64,000 nt of DNA from JAFECT01 sp036501825 (GCA_036501825.1 DASXZP010000019.1:1-64000), one strand, 5' to 3'. Counted from the first letter of the stretch, positions 25,895 to 35,347 are shown. Program-made: numbers and translations. Notes: generated by a model not told the origin, from the letters alone.

Positions 25895-25977
25895 GGGGGC
25901 CGTGCAAGCTGGCATGGGCGTTGCACGGCGGGGCGCCAGGGCCGGAGTATGGCCCGGCATAGGGGACTTTGAGGTTC

Positions 25978-26493
25978 ATGGTTGATGTGGTGGCCGAGGT
26001 GTCCCCAGCCCAGGCGGATATTGTGCACGGCTTCGTGCGCTCGGAACTGTTCGAGCGAACCTTCGGCGAAGGCATGGAGCTGGTCGAAGAAACCGCCGCC
26101 TATCTCGACGGCGACGGCCGCCGCGATTCCAAACTTCTGTCGCGCGCCACCGCGCTCGCCTACGCCGGCGAGAGCATGCGCTTGACCACGCGGCTGATGC
26201 AGGTGGCGTCGTGGCTCTTGGTGCAGCGCGCGGTGCGCGAAGGCGACATGGACCCGCGCGAGGCGTGCCTGTCGCGCTATCGCATCGGCGCCAAGTCGGT
26301 GTGCCAGGGCGAGTCGGCCGAGTCGCTGGAAGATTTGCCCGGCGGCTTGCTCAGCCTGCTGGATCGTTCCGAGCGGCTGTACGAACGCGTGCTCTATCTC
26401 GACACGAAAATGTTCATCGACGCGCCGGTGGAAGACGCCGCGCACCCGGTGCTGTCGCAGTTCGAACGCCTGCAGGCCGCGTTCGGAAGCTAA
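25978..26493 (+). CDS. rcdA: RcdA, regulator of CtrA degradation (DUF1465)
   Basis: 171 residues, three-helix bundle. In Caulobacter RcdA is an adaptor that, with CpdR, delivers CtrA and other cell-cycle proteins to ClpXP. Conserved blocks visible are FVRSELFERTFGEGMELVEETAAYLDG, shown here in part, then ESMRLTTRLMQVASWLLVQRAV and DLPGGLLSLLDRSERLYERV. ATG 25978 follows GAGG; a TTG at 25969 would add three residues. Convergent with the L,D-transpeptidase, 3 bp apart. Strong name by family and context. Confidence 0.88.
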   Translation: MVDVVAEVSPAQADIVHGFVRSELFERTFGEGMELVEETAAYLDGDGRRDSKLLSRATALAYAGESMRLTTRLMQVASWLLVQRAVREGDMDPREACLSRYRIGAKSVCQGESAESLEDLPGGLLSLLDRSERLYERVLYLDTKMFIDAPVEDAAHPVLSQFERLQAAFGS

Positions 26494-26496
26494 CCG

Positions 26497-28083
26497 CTAC
26501 GGACCGACGTCCGTCTGCTTCGTGCGGTCTGCGGCTTTGAACGACATGGCGCCGACGCCCAGCGCTTCGCCCAGCTTCGAATCCCAGCCGTAGACGTCCT
26601 TGCGGAACGCGACGCGGTCGGCGCCGGTCATGAAGGCGGTCCAGTAGAGCATGCGCACCGGGATCTCGCGGCCCATGGCCACGCGCTTGGTGTCGTGGTC
26701 GGCTTCGGCCTGGTCGAAGGCGGCCAACGCGTCGGGATTGTCGGCCAGAAGCAGGCGCGCGAACTCGACCGCGTCCTCCACCCGCACGCAGCCGTGGCTC
26801 AGGTGGCGCTGGTAGTGGGCGAACAGGCTGCGCGAGGGCGTGTCGTGCAGATAGATGGCGAAGGGATCGCTGACCTCGAACTTCACCAGGCCGAGCGCGC
26901 TCTTAGGACCCGCGCGCTGCACGACGTGGCCGTCGGAGGCGACGTACATGTCTTCGGCGGCGAGATAGCCCGGGCCCTTGCTCAGGATCTCGGCCTTGGC
27001 GATGTCGGCCGGCACGTTCCACGGCGGATCGGCGAGGATGGTCGAGAACGAGGCTTCGATCGACGGCGTAGCCTTGTTCGAGCGGCCGTTGATCACGTTG
27101 CGGCCGACCGGCTTGCCGTCCTTCCAATAGACCAGGATCGAGGCGGCGGTGTTCACGTCGATGCGCTCGTCGGCGACGGTGCGCGCGAGCCAGCGGCGGC
27201 GTTCCAGGTTGGTCGCGATCTGACGCGCACGGTCCTGCGCGGTCGCCTGCAGTTCGTCCTGGGTGTCGGCGCCGATGACGCCGTCGTCCGGCACGCCGTG
27301 GCGCTGCTGGAAGATCTTCATGGCCTCGACGAGATCGCCGGTATAGGTCGCGCCTGTGAACGGCTGTTCCAGATCGCCTTCGGCCAGCAGGCGCGCGGCG
27401 ATGGCGGGCACGCGCGGGTCCTTAGAGCCGGGCTTGATCACCGCGCCGGGCTTGAACGCCGGCCAGCCGCCTTTGATCGCGATGTCGCGGTAGCGCAGAT
27501 AGGCGCCGGTCAGGCCCTGATAGCCCTTGTCCTGCGGCGGCAGCGCCGCGAACCACGCCGGCACGACGTGCTGATCGATCGCGTCGCTCAGGCCCGCGGA
27601 GGTGTCGACCACGTTGCGGTGCAGGGTAAATATCTCTTCCACCGTGGTCGGATCGACCTTGCCGGTGGCCAGCGCCGAGGCGTAATCAAGCGCCGCGCGC
27701 GTATAGGCGATGTCGCGGTCTTCGTTGGTCCGCGCCTTGGCGAGGTCGGGCTGATAGTCCTTCGGATTGAGCGCCTGGCGCGCGGCGTCGTTGACGATGT
27801 CCATCAGCGCCGCCTGATCCGCCTTCGACCAGGCCAGCTTGTAGTTGCGCGCCGCATAGAAGCGCACGACCGGATTGGACGCCTCGACGCCCTCCAGCGA
27901 CGCCTTCAGCGCCGGGTCCACCGGCGGCTTGGGCGGCATGGCGGGAATCTGTTGGACGGGCGCCGCCGCGGCGGGGGGTTGCTGCGCCGGCTGGGTGGTG
28001 GCGGTCTGCTGGCCCGCATAGGCGCTTACGGCCAAGCTGGACCAGATCAGGAGGGACGCGGATGCGAGAAACGCGCGGTTCAT
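26497..28083 (-). CDS. L,D-transpeptidase, YcbB/LdtD family
   Basis: 528 residues, periplasmic, makes 3-3 crosslinks in peptidoglycan. A signal peptide (AFLASASLLIWSSLAVSAYA-G) precedes a Pro/Ala/Gln linker. A peptidoglycan-binding domain is near residue 280 (AMKIFQQRHGVPDDGVIGADT). The YkuD catalytic domain has the His in IYLHDTPSRSLF and the nucleophile Cys in SHGCVRVEDA. Start ATG 28083 gives the signal peptide; upstream codons lie beyond it. Length fits the YcbB type. Confidence 0.94.
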   Translation of the reverse strand: MNRAFLASASLLIWSSLAVSAYAGQQTATTQPAQQPPAAAAPVQQIPAMPPKPPVDPALKASLEGVEASNPVVRFYAARNYKLAWSKADQAALMDIVNDAARQALNPKDYQPDLAKARTNEDRDIAYTRAALDYASALATGKVDPTTVEEIFTLHRNVVDTSAGLSDAIDQHVVPAWFAALPPQDKGYQGLTGAYLRYRDIAIKGGWPAFKPGAVIKPGSKDPRVPAIAARLLAEGDLEQPFTGATYTGDLVEAMKIFQQRHGVPDDGVIGADTQDELQATAQDRARQIATNLERRRWLARTVADERIDVNTAASILVYWKDGKPVGRNVINGRSNKATPSIEASFSTILADPPWNVPADIAKAEILSKGPGYLAAEDMYVASDGHVVQRAGPKSALGLVKFEVSDPFAIYLHDTPSRSLFAHYQRHLSHGCVRVEDAVEFARLLLADNPDALAAFDQAEADHDTKRVAMGREIPVRMLYWTAFMTGADRVAFRKDVYGWDSKLGEALGVGAMSFKAADRTKQTDVGP

Positions 28084-28171
28084 CTGTTCCCCGACTCGCT
28101 GTGCTCTAAGGTTTGTCAAATCAAGCACGCCAAGGCTCGACGCTGGAAGAGGCTGGGCGCCGGCTATGCGC

Positions 28172-28204
28172 CAAAAACAAAGCGCCGACCATACGATCGG
28201 CGCT
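28172..28204 (-). terminator. Rho-independent terminator of rpmE
   Basis: On the minus strand, AGCGCCGATC, loop GTAT, GGTCGGCGCT, then TTGTTTTTGG. It begins 37 bases after the rpmE stop and lies before the L,D-transpeptidase gene. Confidence 0.8.
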
Positions 28205-28240
28205 CGGTGTGACCTTTTGGTCCGTGGGCTAAAGTTCAGC

Positions 28241-28465
28241 TTACTTCTTGAGGAAACCGCCGTACTTGGCCGCAAACCGCGAAACACGGCCGCCGCGGTC
28301 CAGCAGGGTGGCGTTGCCGCCGGTCCAGGCCGGGTGGGTGGACGGGTCGATGTCCAGGTTCAGCGTCGCGCCCTCTTTCCCGTAGGTCGACCGGGTCTGG
28401 TAGGTCGTCCCGTCGGTCATCACCACGGTGATGAAGTGATAGTCGGGATGGCTGTCAGCTTTCAT
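28241..28465 (-). CDS. rpmE: 50S ribosomal protein L31, zinc-free form
   Basis: 74 residues (MKADSHPDYHFITVVMTDG...). L31 bridges the subunits. There is no Cys at all, so it is the C-minus paralogue that does not bind zinc. Together with L36 it fits a zinc-sparing ribosome. The leader carries a terminator-like hairpin. Monocistronic with its own terminator. Confidence 0.95.
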   Translation of the reverse strand: MKADSHPDYHFITVVMTDGTTYQTRSTYGKEGATLNLDIDPSTHPAWTGGNATLLDRGGRVSRFAAKYGGFLKK

Positions 28466-28477
28466 GGCGGCGCGTCC

Positions 28478-28506
28478 AAAACGGAAAACCCGCCGGGTCC
28501 GGCGGG
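28478..28506 (-). promoter_or_regulatory. Terminator-like hairpin in the rpmE leader
   Basis: On the minus strand, CCCGCCGG-AC-CCGGCGGG (8-bp stem, 28489-28506) is followed by TTTTCCGTTTT, ending 13 bases before the rpmE ATG. If transcribed it would attenuate rpmE or mask its start. Confidence 0.45.
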
Positions 28507-28592
28507 AAGCGGGGGTCTATACACTCGCACCCCTTAGGGGGCAAGAGGGGAGAGGCCCAAAGCTCCCCCATGAGTCGCTCCCCAGGACCCCG

Positions 28593-30437
28593 ATGACCGT
28601 CGCCGACGCCGAGCTTCCCCCCGAGGGCCGGCCCAGTTCCGGAGCGGTCCTGGCCGAGCAGATCCGGGAGGCCCGCCGCACCCGCCCGACCCGTCGCGAC
28701 CTTAAGCCCCTTCGCGGGCTCGTGCCCTACATGCTGCGCCACAAGGGCGACGTGTTTCTGGCGGTGGTTTTCCTGCTTTTCGCCACCGGCACGACGCTGG
28801 GCATGACCCAGGCGGCCCAGCTTCTGGTGGACAAGGGGATCCAGAGCGGCGTGATCGGCGAGATCAAGCGCTGGTTCCTGGTGGCCGGCATGGTGGGCCT
28901 GGCGGCGGCCTTTTCCACAGCGCTGCGCTACTTCTACGTGACCAAGGTGGGCGAGCGGGTCATCGCCGACCTGCGCCAGGGCCTCTACGCCCACGTCCTC
29001 ACCCTCGATCCCGCCTTTTTCCTGAAGATGCGCGTCGGCGAGGTGCTGTCGCGGATGACCACCGACATCGCCATCGTGGAGACTCTGATCAGTTCGTCGA
29101 TCTCGATCGCGCTGCGCAACCTTCTGGGTCTGGTCGGATCGGTGACCATGCTGGCGCTGGTCTCCTTCAGGCTCACCGGCTGGGTGCTTCTGGTGGTGCC
29201 CGTCGTGCTCGTGCCGATGTTCCTGTTCGGGCAGATGGTGCGCCGCCTGACCATTCGCACCCAGGACAGCTTCGCCGGCGCCGTGGGCGTGGCGGGTGAA
29301 AGTCTCGACGCGCTCGAGACCGTGCAGGCTTTCAGCCGCGAGAAGAGTTCGGTGCGCCGTTTCGCCGAAGCGGTCGAAACCACCTTCGCGATTTCTGTCA
29401 CCCGCATGCGCACCCGCGCGTTCATGACCGCCATCGTCATGAGCCTGATGTACGCCGGCATAGCCCTGGTCCTGTGGCTGGGCCTTCAGGCGGTGCTCAT
29501 TCAGCACACCATGAGCCCAGGTCAGCTCGCTAAATTCTTCATGCTGTCGATCATCGCCGCCGGGTCGGTCGGCGCGCTGGGCGAGACCTGGGGCGATATT
29601 CAGAAAGCCGCCGGCGCCATGGAGCGCATCGACGAACTGATGGCGGCGCGTCCCACCATCGCCCCGCCCGCGCATCCGACGCCCATGCCCGAACCCGCGC
29701 GCGGCGAGGCGGTGTTCGACCATGTGACCTTCGCCTATCCCGGCCGCCCCGACCTTCCGGCCCTGCGCGACTTTTCGCTGAGCGTGCGTCCGGGCGAGAC
29801 CGTCGCCCTGGTCGGTCCCTCCGGCGCGGGCAAGACCACCGTGTTCCGCCTGCTGCTGCGTTTCTTCGATCCGCAGGGGGGGATCGTCAGCATCGACGGC
29901 GTCGATCTGCGCGAGACCGATCCCACCGTGCTGCGCGAGCGCATGGCGCTGGTCGCGCAGGACGCGCCGCTGTTTTCCGGTTCGGCGCTGGAGAACGTGC
30001 GCTTCGGCCGCGAAGACGCCGACCTCGCCGCCGTGCGCGATGCGGCCGGCGAAGCCCAGGCGCTCGGTTTCATCGACGCCCTGCCCGAGGGGTTCAACAC
30101 AGCGCTCGGCGAACGCGCGCGTTCGCTGTCCGGCGGCCAACGCCAGCGCCTGGCCATCGCGCGCGCCCTGGTGCGCAACGCGCCGATCCTGTTGCTGGAC
30201 GAGGCGACGTCGGCGCTCGACGCGGAAAACGAACGTTTGGTGCAGACTGCGCTGGATCAGGCCATGACCGGCCGCACGACCCTGGTGATTGCGCACCGCC
30301 TCGCGACCGTGCTGCGCGCCGACCGCATCGTGGTGATGGACGAGGGCCGCGTGGTCGAAGAAGGCACCCACGCCTCCCTCGTCGCCGCCGGCGGCCTGTA
30401 CGCAAGGCTCGCGGAACTGCAGTTCGAAACCGTCTAA
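28593..30437 (+). CDS. ABC transporter, fused permease and ATPase (MsbA/exporter type)
   Basis: 614 residues. The N-terminal half has six membrane helices (about 55-335); the C-terminal ATPase has Walker A GPSGAGKTT, signature LSGGQRQR and Walker B LLLDEATSALD. It works as a homodimer exporting a lipid, peptide or drug. The ATG at 28593 is preceded by few Shine-Dalgarno bases. It is divergent from rpmE and its stop overlaps that of the convergent GDPD gene. Substrate cannot be told. Confidence 0.93.
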   Translation: MTVADAELPPEGRPSSGAVLAEQIREARRTRPTRRDLKPLRGLVPYMLRHKGDVFLAVVFLLFATGTTLGMTQAAQLLVDKGIQSGVIGEIKRWFLVAGMVGLAAAFSTALRYFYVTKVGERVIADLRQGLYAHVLTLDPAFFLKMRVGEVLSRMTTDIAIVETLISSSISIALRNLLGLVGSVTMLALVSFRLTGWVLLVVPVVLVPMFLFGQMVRRLTIRTQDSFAGAVGVAGESLDALETVQAFSREKSSVRRFAEAVETTFAISVTRMRTRAFMTAIVMSLMYAGIALVLWLGLQAVLIQHTMSPGQLAKFFMLSIIAAGSVGALGETWGDIQKAAGAMERIDELMAARPTIAPPAHPTPMPEPARGEAVFDHVTFAYPGRPDLPALRDFSLSVRPGETVALVGPSGAGKTTVFRLLLRFFDPQGGIVSIDGVDLRETDPTVLRERMALVAQDAPLFSGSALENVRFGREDADLAAVRDAAGEAQALGFIDALPEGFNTALGERARSLSGGQRQRLAIARALVRNAPILLLDEATSALDAENERLVQTALDQAMTGRTTLVIAHRLATVLRADRIVVMDEGRVVEEGTHASLVAAGGLYARLAELQFETV

Positions 30438-31357
30438 AAGGTGCGGTTCACCGCGGCGCGGGCGATGCCGGGACAGTCACAGAAGACGCCGTCCACGCCG
30501 GCGGCGATCGCGGCCGCGATCTCGCCTTCCAGGTCGCCGTGATCGGACGGGTCCTTGCCCCAGCGAAAGGCGGGCGGCAGGAACATGTTTTCCGGGCGGT
30601 AGGTCCAGGCGTGCACCTGCAGGCCCGCCGCGTGGGCGCCGCCGCACAGGTCCCGCGTCACCAGCGCCTTCTCGACCCCGATCGCCTGGGCGTAGGCGGC
30701 GACGTCGCGCAGGCCTTTGGGCGTCAGCATCGCGCCGGCTTCGGCGATCAACTGGCCGCAGCGGGCGGCGATGAGGCCGCGGATGGCTTTCACCGCGTCC
30801 GGCTCGAAACACTCGACGATCACGGCTGCGTCGGCGCGGTCGAGATCGTGCTTGCGCAACACGTCGGCCAGGGCGTCCGGCATCGAATAGCCGAGGGTTG
30901 CGAAATAGGCCGGATGTTTCATCTCGACGTAGAGCCCGACCGGTCGGCCGCGTTGCTGCGTGGCGTCGCGGACGATGCCGATCAGCTCCTCGAGGGTGAG
31001 GATGTCGTCGAGGGTGTCCCAGCGGGTGTTTTGCGGACGCAGGTCGGGCAACCGTTCGCGGCAGCGCAGGGTCTTCAGCTCCGCCAGGGTGAAGTCCTCG
31101 GCGAACCAGCCCTCGACTTGGGGGCCGTCGATGGTCTTGCGGGTGCGGCGTTCAGCGAATTCGGGACGGCCGGAGATGTCGGTGGTGGCGCCGATTTCGT
31201 TTTCGTGGCGGACGATCAGTACGCCGTCCTTGGAAAACACCAAGTCGGGTTCGACGTAGTCGCAACGCTGCTGGATGGCGAGTTCATAGGCCGAGCGGGT
31301 GTGCTCGGGCCGTTCGCCCGAGGCGCCGCGGTGGGCGATGACGATGGGGCGCGTCAC
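30434..31357 (-). CDS. Glycerophosphodiester phosphodiesterase
   Basis: 307 residues, TIM barrel. It hydrolyses deacylated phospholipids to sn-glycerol-3-phosphate. Catalytic elements are AHRGASGERPEHT (His10, Arg11), EPDLVFSKDG and WTYRPENMFLP. No signal peptide, so probably cytoplasmic. GTG 31357 was taken as start; GAGGCGAG is close upstream. Its stop overlaps the ABC transporter's stop. Twelve bases separate its start from the end of the inositol phosphatase gene on the same strand. Confidence 0.93.
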   Translation of the reverse strand: MTRPIVIAHRGASGERPEHTRSAYELAIQQRCDYVEPDLVFSKDGVLIVRHENEIGATTDISGRPEFAERRTRKTIDGPQVEGWFAEDFTLAELKTLRCRERLPDLRPQNTRWDTLDDILTLEELIGIVRDATQQRGRPVGLYVEMKHPAYFATLGYSMPDALADVLRKHDLDRADAAVIVECFEPDAVKAIRGLIAARCGQLIAEAGAMLTPKGLRDVAAYAQAIGVEKALVTRDLCGGAHAAGLQVHAWTYRPENMFLPPAFRWGKDPSDHGDLEGEIAAAIAAGVDGVFCDCPGIARAAVNRTF

Positions 31358-31369
31358 CGCACGCTCGCC

Positions 31370-32173
31370 TCAGCCGGGCGCGCCGGCTGCACGCAGGCGT
31401 TCCAGCAGCGGCGCGTGCAGGTCGACGTTGGCGGCGCAGATCGAGGCGCCGGTTTGCGGGTCGCTATCGTGTTCGATGCCGGTGACCATGCCGCCGGCTT
31501 CCTGCACGATGATGATGCCGGCGCTGACGTCCCACGGGTTCAGGTTGCGCTCCCAATAGCCGTCGTAGCGCCCGCAAGCGACCCAGGCGAGGTCGAGCGC
31601 GGCGGAGCCCAGGCGCCGCACGCCGGCGACGCGTTGGGTCAGCTGGTGCAGCTCCTTGAAGTACTGTGCGTGGCCCGGGCGGCCGACGAAGGGCGCGCCC
31701 ATGCCGATCAGCGAATCTTCCAGCCGGTTGCGGCCGGTGGCGCGGATGCGCGTGTCGTTCAGGAACGCGCCCTTGCCGTGCTCGGCCCAGAACAGCTCGT
31801 TCAGGATCGGATTGAAGGTCACGCCCGCGACGATCTTTCCGTCGCGCTTCAGGGCGATGTTCACCGCGAAGTGCGGCATGCCGTGCATGAAATTGGTGGT
31901 GCCGTCGATCGGGTCGACGATCCAGGTGTGGGTCTTGTCGGTGCCCTCGACCATGCCGCGCTCTTCACCCAGGAAGCCGTAGCCCGGGCGTCCTTCGGTG
32001 AGCATTTCGAACAGGGTCTGTTCCGCTTTCAGGTCGGCCGACGTGACGAAGTCGCCGGGGCCCTTCTTGGACACCTGCAGCGCCTGCACCTCGCCGAAGT
32101 CGCGCGCCATCGGACGCCCCGCCTTGCGCGCGGCGTTGATCATGATCTGCAGCAGGGCTGAGGGCTGGCTCAA
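31370..32173 (-). CDS. suhB: Inositol monophosphatase family protein (SuhB-like)
   Basis: 267 residues from TTG 32173. Mg2+-dependent phosphatase; bacterial SuhB also joins the rRNA antitermination complex. Metal sites are GEERG, DPIDGTTNF and WDVSAG, all intact. TTG is chosen because AAAGGA sits eight bases upstream and the family begins at about this point; a longer GTG/ATG frame exists (32239) but overlaps the efp end. Operon with the GDPD gene downstream. Confidence 0.9.
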   Translation of the reverse strand: MSQPSALLQIMINAARKAGRPMARDFGEVQALQVSKKGPGDFVTSADLKAEQTLFEMLTEGRPGYGFLGEERGMVEGTDKTHTWIVDPIDGTTNFMHGMPHFAVNIALKRDGKIVAGVTFNPILNELFWAEHGKGAFLNDTRIRATGRNRLEDSLIGMGAPFVGRPGHAQYFKELHQLTQRVAGVRRLGSAALDLAWVACGRYDGYWERNLNPWDVSAGIIIVQEAGGMVTGIEHDSDPQTGASICAANVDLHAPLLERLRAAGAPG

Positions 32174-32195
32174 GGGTTGCGTCCTTTGGCGGGGA

Positions 32196-32762
32196 TCAAT
32201 CCGCGCGCCGGACGTACTCGCCGGTGGTGGTGTCGACAATGATCCGCTCGCCGGCGGACATGTACGGCGGGATCATGACGCGCAGACCGTTGGACGCGGT
32301 CGAGGGCTTGTACGAGCTCGACGCGGTCTGGCCCTTCACGGTGGGTTCGGTTTCGGCGACTTCGACCACGACCTGTTCGGGCAGGGTGAGGCCGATCGGG
32401 CGCTCCTCGTGGAACTCGATGGTCACTTCCATGCCGTCCTGCAGGTAGGGGATGCGCTCTTCGCCGACCCATTCCTTTTGCAGTTCGATCTGCTCGTAGG
32501 TGGCCTTGTCCATGAACACCAGCGTGTCGCCGCCGTCGTAGAGATAGGTGAAGTCCTTCTGGTCCAGGCGGACGCGCTCGACCGTGTCTTCCGAGCGGAA
32601 GCGTTCGTTCAGCTTGGAGCCGGTGATCAGGTTCTTCATCTCGACCTGGGCGAAGGCGCCGCCCTTGCCGGGCTTCACGTGGGCGGTCTTGACCGCGACC
32701 CACAGGCCGCCGTCGTGCTGGAGCACCATGCCGGGCTTGATGGTGTTGCCGTTGATTTTCAT
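32196..32762 (-). CDS. efp: Elongation factor P
   Basis: 188 residues. It rescues ribosomes stalled at polyproline. Domains: KOW-like N-terminal domain with the modification loop HVKPGKGGA (Lys at the tip), then two OB domains ending VDTTTGEYVRR. The genes for EpmA/EpmB are not in the window. It is followed on the same strand by suhB after 22 bp. Confidence 0.97.
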   Translation of the reverse strand: MKINGNTIKPGMVLQHDGGLWVAVKTAHVKPGKGGAFAQVEMKNLITGSKLNERFRSEDTVERVRLDQKDFTYLYDGGDTLVFMDKATYEQIELQKEWVGEERIPYLQDGMEVTIEFHEERPIGLTLPEQVVVEVAETEPTVKGQTASSSYKPSTASNGLRVMIPPYMSAGERIIVDTTTGEYVRRAD

Positions 32763-32907
32763 GACTTGTCCGGAATGGGGGGAAGGGCTCGAAATCGGGC
32801 GCGGAACCTATAGGCGCGCCTTGGCCGTGGCAAGGCAGCGCCGGGTGCGGCCGAAAGTCGGGCCCGCGCTTGACCCCGGCCCCGGCGCGGGCCAAGCCCC
32901 GCCCCCG

Positions 32908-33564
32908 ATGGCCACGCCCGCTCCAGACTGCCGCCCTTATCTGATCACCCCGCCGCGGATCGCGGACCTGGCGGGGTTCGCCCGCGATCTGGAGGCGGCC
33001 CTGTCGGCCGGGCGGGTGGCGGCGCTGCAGATCCGGCTGAAGGACGTCCCGGACGCGACGGTGGCCGAGGCGGTGAAGGCCCTGGCGCCGCTGGCGCGCG
33101 CCCACGACGTGGCGGTGATCCTGAACGACGATCCCGCCCTGGCGGCCCGGCTGGGCTGCGACGGGGTGCATGTGGGCCAGGGCGACGCCCCCTACGCCGA
33201 GGCCAGGCGGGCGATGGGGCCCGGCGCGATGGTGGGCGTGACCTGCCACGACAGCCGCCACCTGGCCATGGAGGCCGCCGAGGCCGGGGCGGACTATGTG
33301 GCCTTCGGGGCCTTTTTCCCAACGACCACCAAGGACGCCTCGACCCGCGCCGAGCCGGAAATCCTGACCATCTGGCAGGAAACCATGGAGGTCCCCTGCG
33401 TCGCCATCGGCGGCATCACGCCGGAAAACGCGGCCGACCTGGCCGCCGCGGGGGCGGACTTCCTGGCGGTGAGTGCTGCGGTCTGGACCTGGCCGCAAGG
33501 CCCGCGTGCGGCGGTCGAGGCGCTGAACGCGGCGATTAACCAAGGCCTCGCCCGGCGAAGCTAA
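32908..33564 (+). CDS. thiE: Thiamine phosphate synthase
   Basis: 218 residues. It joins HMP-PP and THZ-P in thiamine synthesis. TIM-barrel motifs are LQIRLKDVPDA, ILNDDPALAARLGCDGVHVGQGD and GFGAFFPTTTK-type (YVAFGAFFPTTTKD), then AIGGITPENAADL. It is divergent from efp. The ATG at 32908 gives a family-like N-terminus (CRPYLITPPRI). Confidence 0.93.
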   Translation: MATPAPDCRPYLITPPRIADLAGFARDLEAALSAGRVAALQIRLKDVPDATVAEAVKALAPLARAHDVAVILNDDPALAARLGCDGVHVGQGDAPYAEARRAMGPGAMVGVTCHDSRHLAMEAAEAGADYVAFGAFFPTTTKDASTRAEPEILTIWQETMEVPCVAIGGITPENAADLAAAGADFLAVSAAVWTWPQGPRAAVEALNAAINQGLARRS

Positions 33565-33607
33565 AAACCAAAGCGATTCAGCCGAAATTAGGAACCTGCG
33601 GGTTCTA

Positions 33608-35347
33608 ATGCGGAAACCAAACGGCCGTGCTGTCGCGGCGGAGCGGACGAATCCCATGGCGGAAACGCTGGGCATGCAGACGATCGGAGCGCTCGAGCCG
33701 GGCGAACTGGGTGCGGACATGCGCCCGGATCGCTCCGAGCTGTCTTCCGCGCGCGTGGTCGGCAGTCTGATCGCCGCCATGCTGGTCGGCGTGCTGACCG
33801 TGGTCGCCGTGGAGGTCTCGCGTTCGGTCGGCCCCATCGCCGCCGTGTGGCCCGCGTCGGGCGTCGCCGTGGTCGGCTGGCTGAAGGGCCCACGCAGCGG
33901 CCGCTTCGACGCGGCCTACGCCATGTTCGTGGCCGCGGCCTACGCCATCGCCGGCCTGCTGGTCGGCAATACGCCGATCAGGGCGTTGATGTTCACCTTC
34001 GCCTCGGTGCTCGAAGCCGCGCTCTGCGTCTATCTGATGCGCCGCTTCATGCCGAAGCTCGAGCTGTCGAACCTGAACAGCGTCATCAAGTTCCTGCTGT
34101 TCGTTCCCGCGGTCGCCAGCTTGCCGTCGGCCCTGTTCGCCGGCGCCGTGACCCAGATGACCGGCTCGTCGGATTTTCTGACCGTGGCGCCGACCTGGTG
34201 GTTCGGCCATTCGCTCGGCATCGCGGTGGTCACGCCCTTCGGTCTTGCGCTCACCTCGGAGCGTCTTCGCGTCTATCGCCAGCCTCTGCGCGCGGTCGAG
34301 GCGATCGCCACGCTCGGCGCGATCGTCGCGATCTCCGCGGTCGTGTTCTTCCAGCACGACATGCCGATCGGCTTTCTGGTCACCCCGTTCCTGCTGCTCG
34401 CCGCCGTGCGCCATCGCATGCTGGGCGCCGGCACCGCGGTGCTGATCATTTCGACCGCCGCGATCCTGGGGGTGATTTCCAACCAGGGCCCGACGCACAT
34501 CATGACCGCCGCCGACTTTGCGACCAAGGTGCGGCTGATGCAGCTCTACTGCATCTTCGGCTGTCTGCCGGCCCTGCCGATCGCGGCCCTGCTGGACGAA
34601 CGCGACAACCTCGCCGAAGCCGCGCGTCGCGGCCAGGCGAAGGCCGAGGAGGCCAGCGCCGGCAAGTCGCGCCTGCTCGCCAACGTCAGCCACGAGATCA
34701 AGAGCCCGGTCGCCGGCATCATCGGCATCGGCGAGCTTTGGGCGTCGGGCAAGCTCGGCCCGGTGTCGTCCACCCAAGAAGAGATGGCCGCCATGCTGGT
34801 GCGCACCGCGCGCCAGGTGGAGGCGCTGGCCTACGACCTGCTCGACGTGTCGCATGCAGAGGCCGGTACGGTGGCGGTGAAACTGCAGCCGGTCGACCTG
34901 GAGGCGGTGCTCGAGGACGTGCGCCGCTCGGTGGCGGTGAAGCCCGAAGCCCACGGCGTCGAGTGGCTGGTCGAGGGCCGCGGCGAGAAGATGACCGCCA
35001 TGGCCGACTCCGTGCGCGTGGTGCAGATCGTCACCAACCTGGTGACCAATGCGGTGAAGTACGGCGCCGCGGGCAAGGTCATCCGCCTGAAACTGTCGCG
35101 CCCGGCCATCGACCGCGTGCGGCTCGAGGTAGAAGATCACGGCCCCGGCATTCCGCTGGCGAAACAGAGCGAGCTGTTCGAGCCCTTCAACCGTCTCGGC
35201 ATGGAAAAGACCACCACCGAAGGCCACGGCATCGGCCTCGCCCTCGCACGCCGTCTGGCCGAACTGCAGGGCGGCCTGATCGGCTTCCAAAGCGCGCCGG
35301 GCCAAGGCTCGCGCTTCTGGCTGGAACTCCCCGCCGCCAAGAAATGA
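33608..35347 (+). CDS. Sensor histidine kinase with MASE1 membrane sensor domain
   Basis: 579 residues. About eight hydrophobic segments form a MASE1 domain (about residues 48-320; WPASGVAVVGWLKGPR, APTWWFGHSLGIAVVTP). A short coiled coil leads to HisKA (NVSHEIKSPVAGIIG, phosphorylated His) and HATPase_c (VTNAVKYGA, DHGPGIPL, GHGIGLALARR). No response regulator is adjacent, so it may be an orphan. ATG 33608 and ATG 33656 are both possible. MASE1 signals are mostly unknown. Confidence 0.93.
   Translation: MRKPNGRAVAAERTNPMAETLGMQTIGALEPGELGADMRPDRSELSSARVVGSLIAAMLVGVLTVVAVEVSRSVGPIAAVWPASGVAVVGWLKGPRSGRFDAAYAMFVAAAYAIAGLLVGNTPIRALMFTFASVLEAALCVYLMRRFMPKLELSNLNSVIKFLLFVPAVASLPSALFAGAVTQMTGSSDFLTVAPTWWFGHSLGIAVVTPFGLALTSERLRVYRQPLRAVEAIATLGAIVAISAVVFFQHDMPIGFLVTPFLLLAAVRHRMLGAGTAVLIISTAAILGVISNQGPTHIMTAADFATKVRLMQLYCIFGCLPALPIAALLDERDNLAEAARRGQAKAEEASAGKSRLLANVSHEIKSPVAGIIGIGELWASGKLGPVSSTQEEMAAMLVRTARQVEALAYDLLDVSHAEAGTVAVKLQPVDLEAVLEDVRRSVAVKPEAHGVEWLVEGRGEKMTAMADSVRVVQIVTNLVTNAVKYGAAGKVIRLKLSRPAIDRVRLEVEDHGPGIPLAKQSELFEPFNRLGMEKTTTEGHGIGLALARRLAELQGGLIGFQSAPGQGSRFWLELPAAKK

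Noticed and set aside
28455..30371. 638-codon minus-strand frame opposite the ABC exporter
   Set aside because: No motif, and His/Gln/Asp-rich as expected for the antisense of a membrane protein gene.
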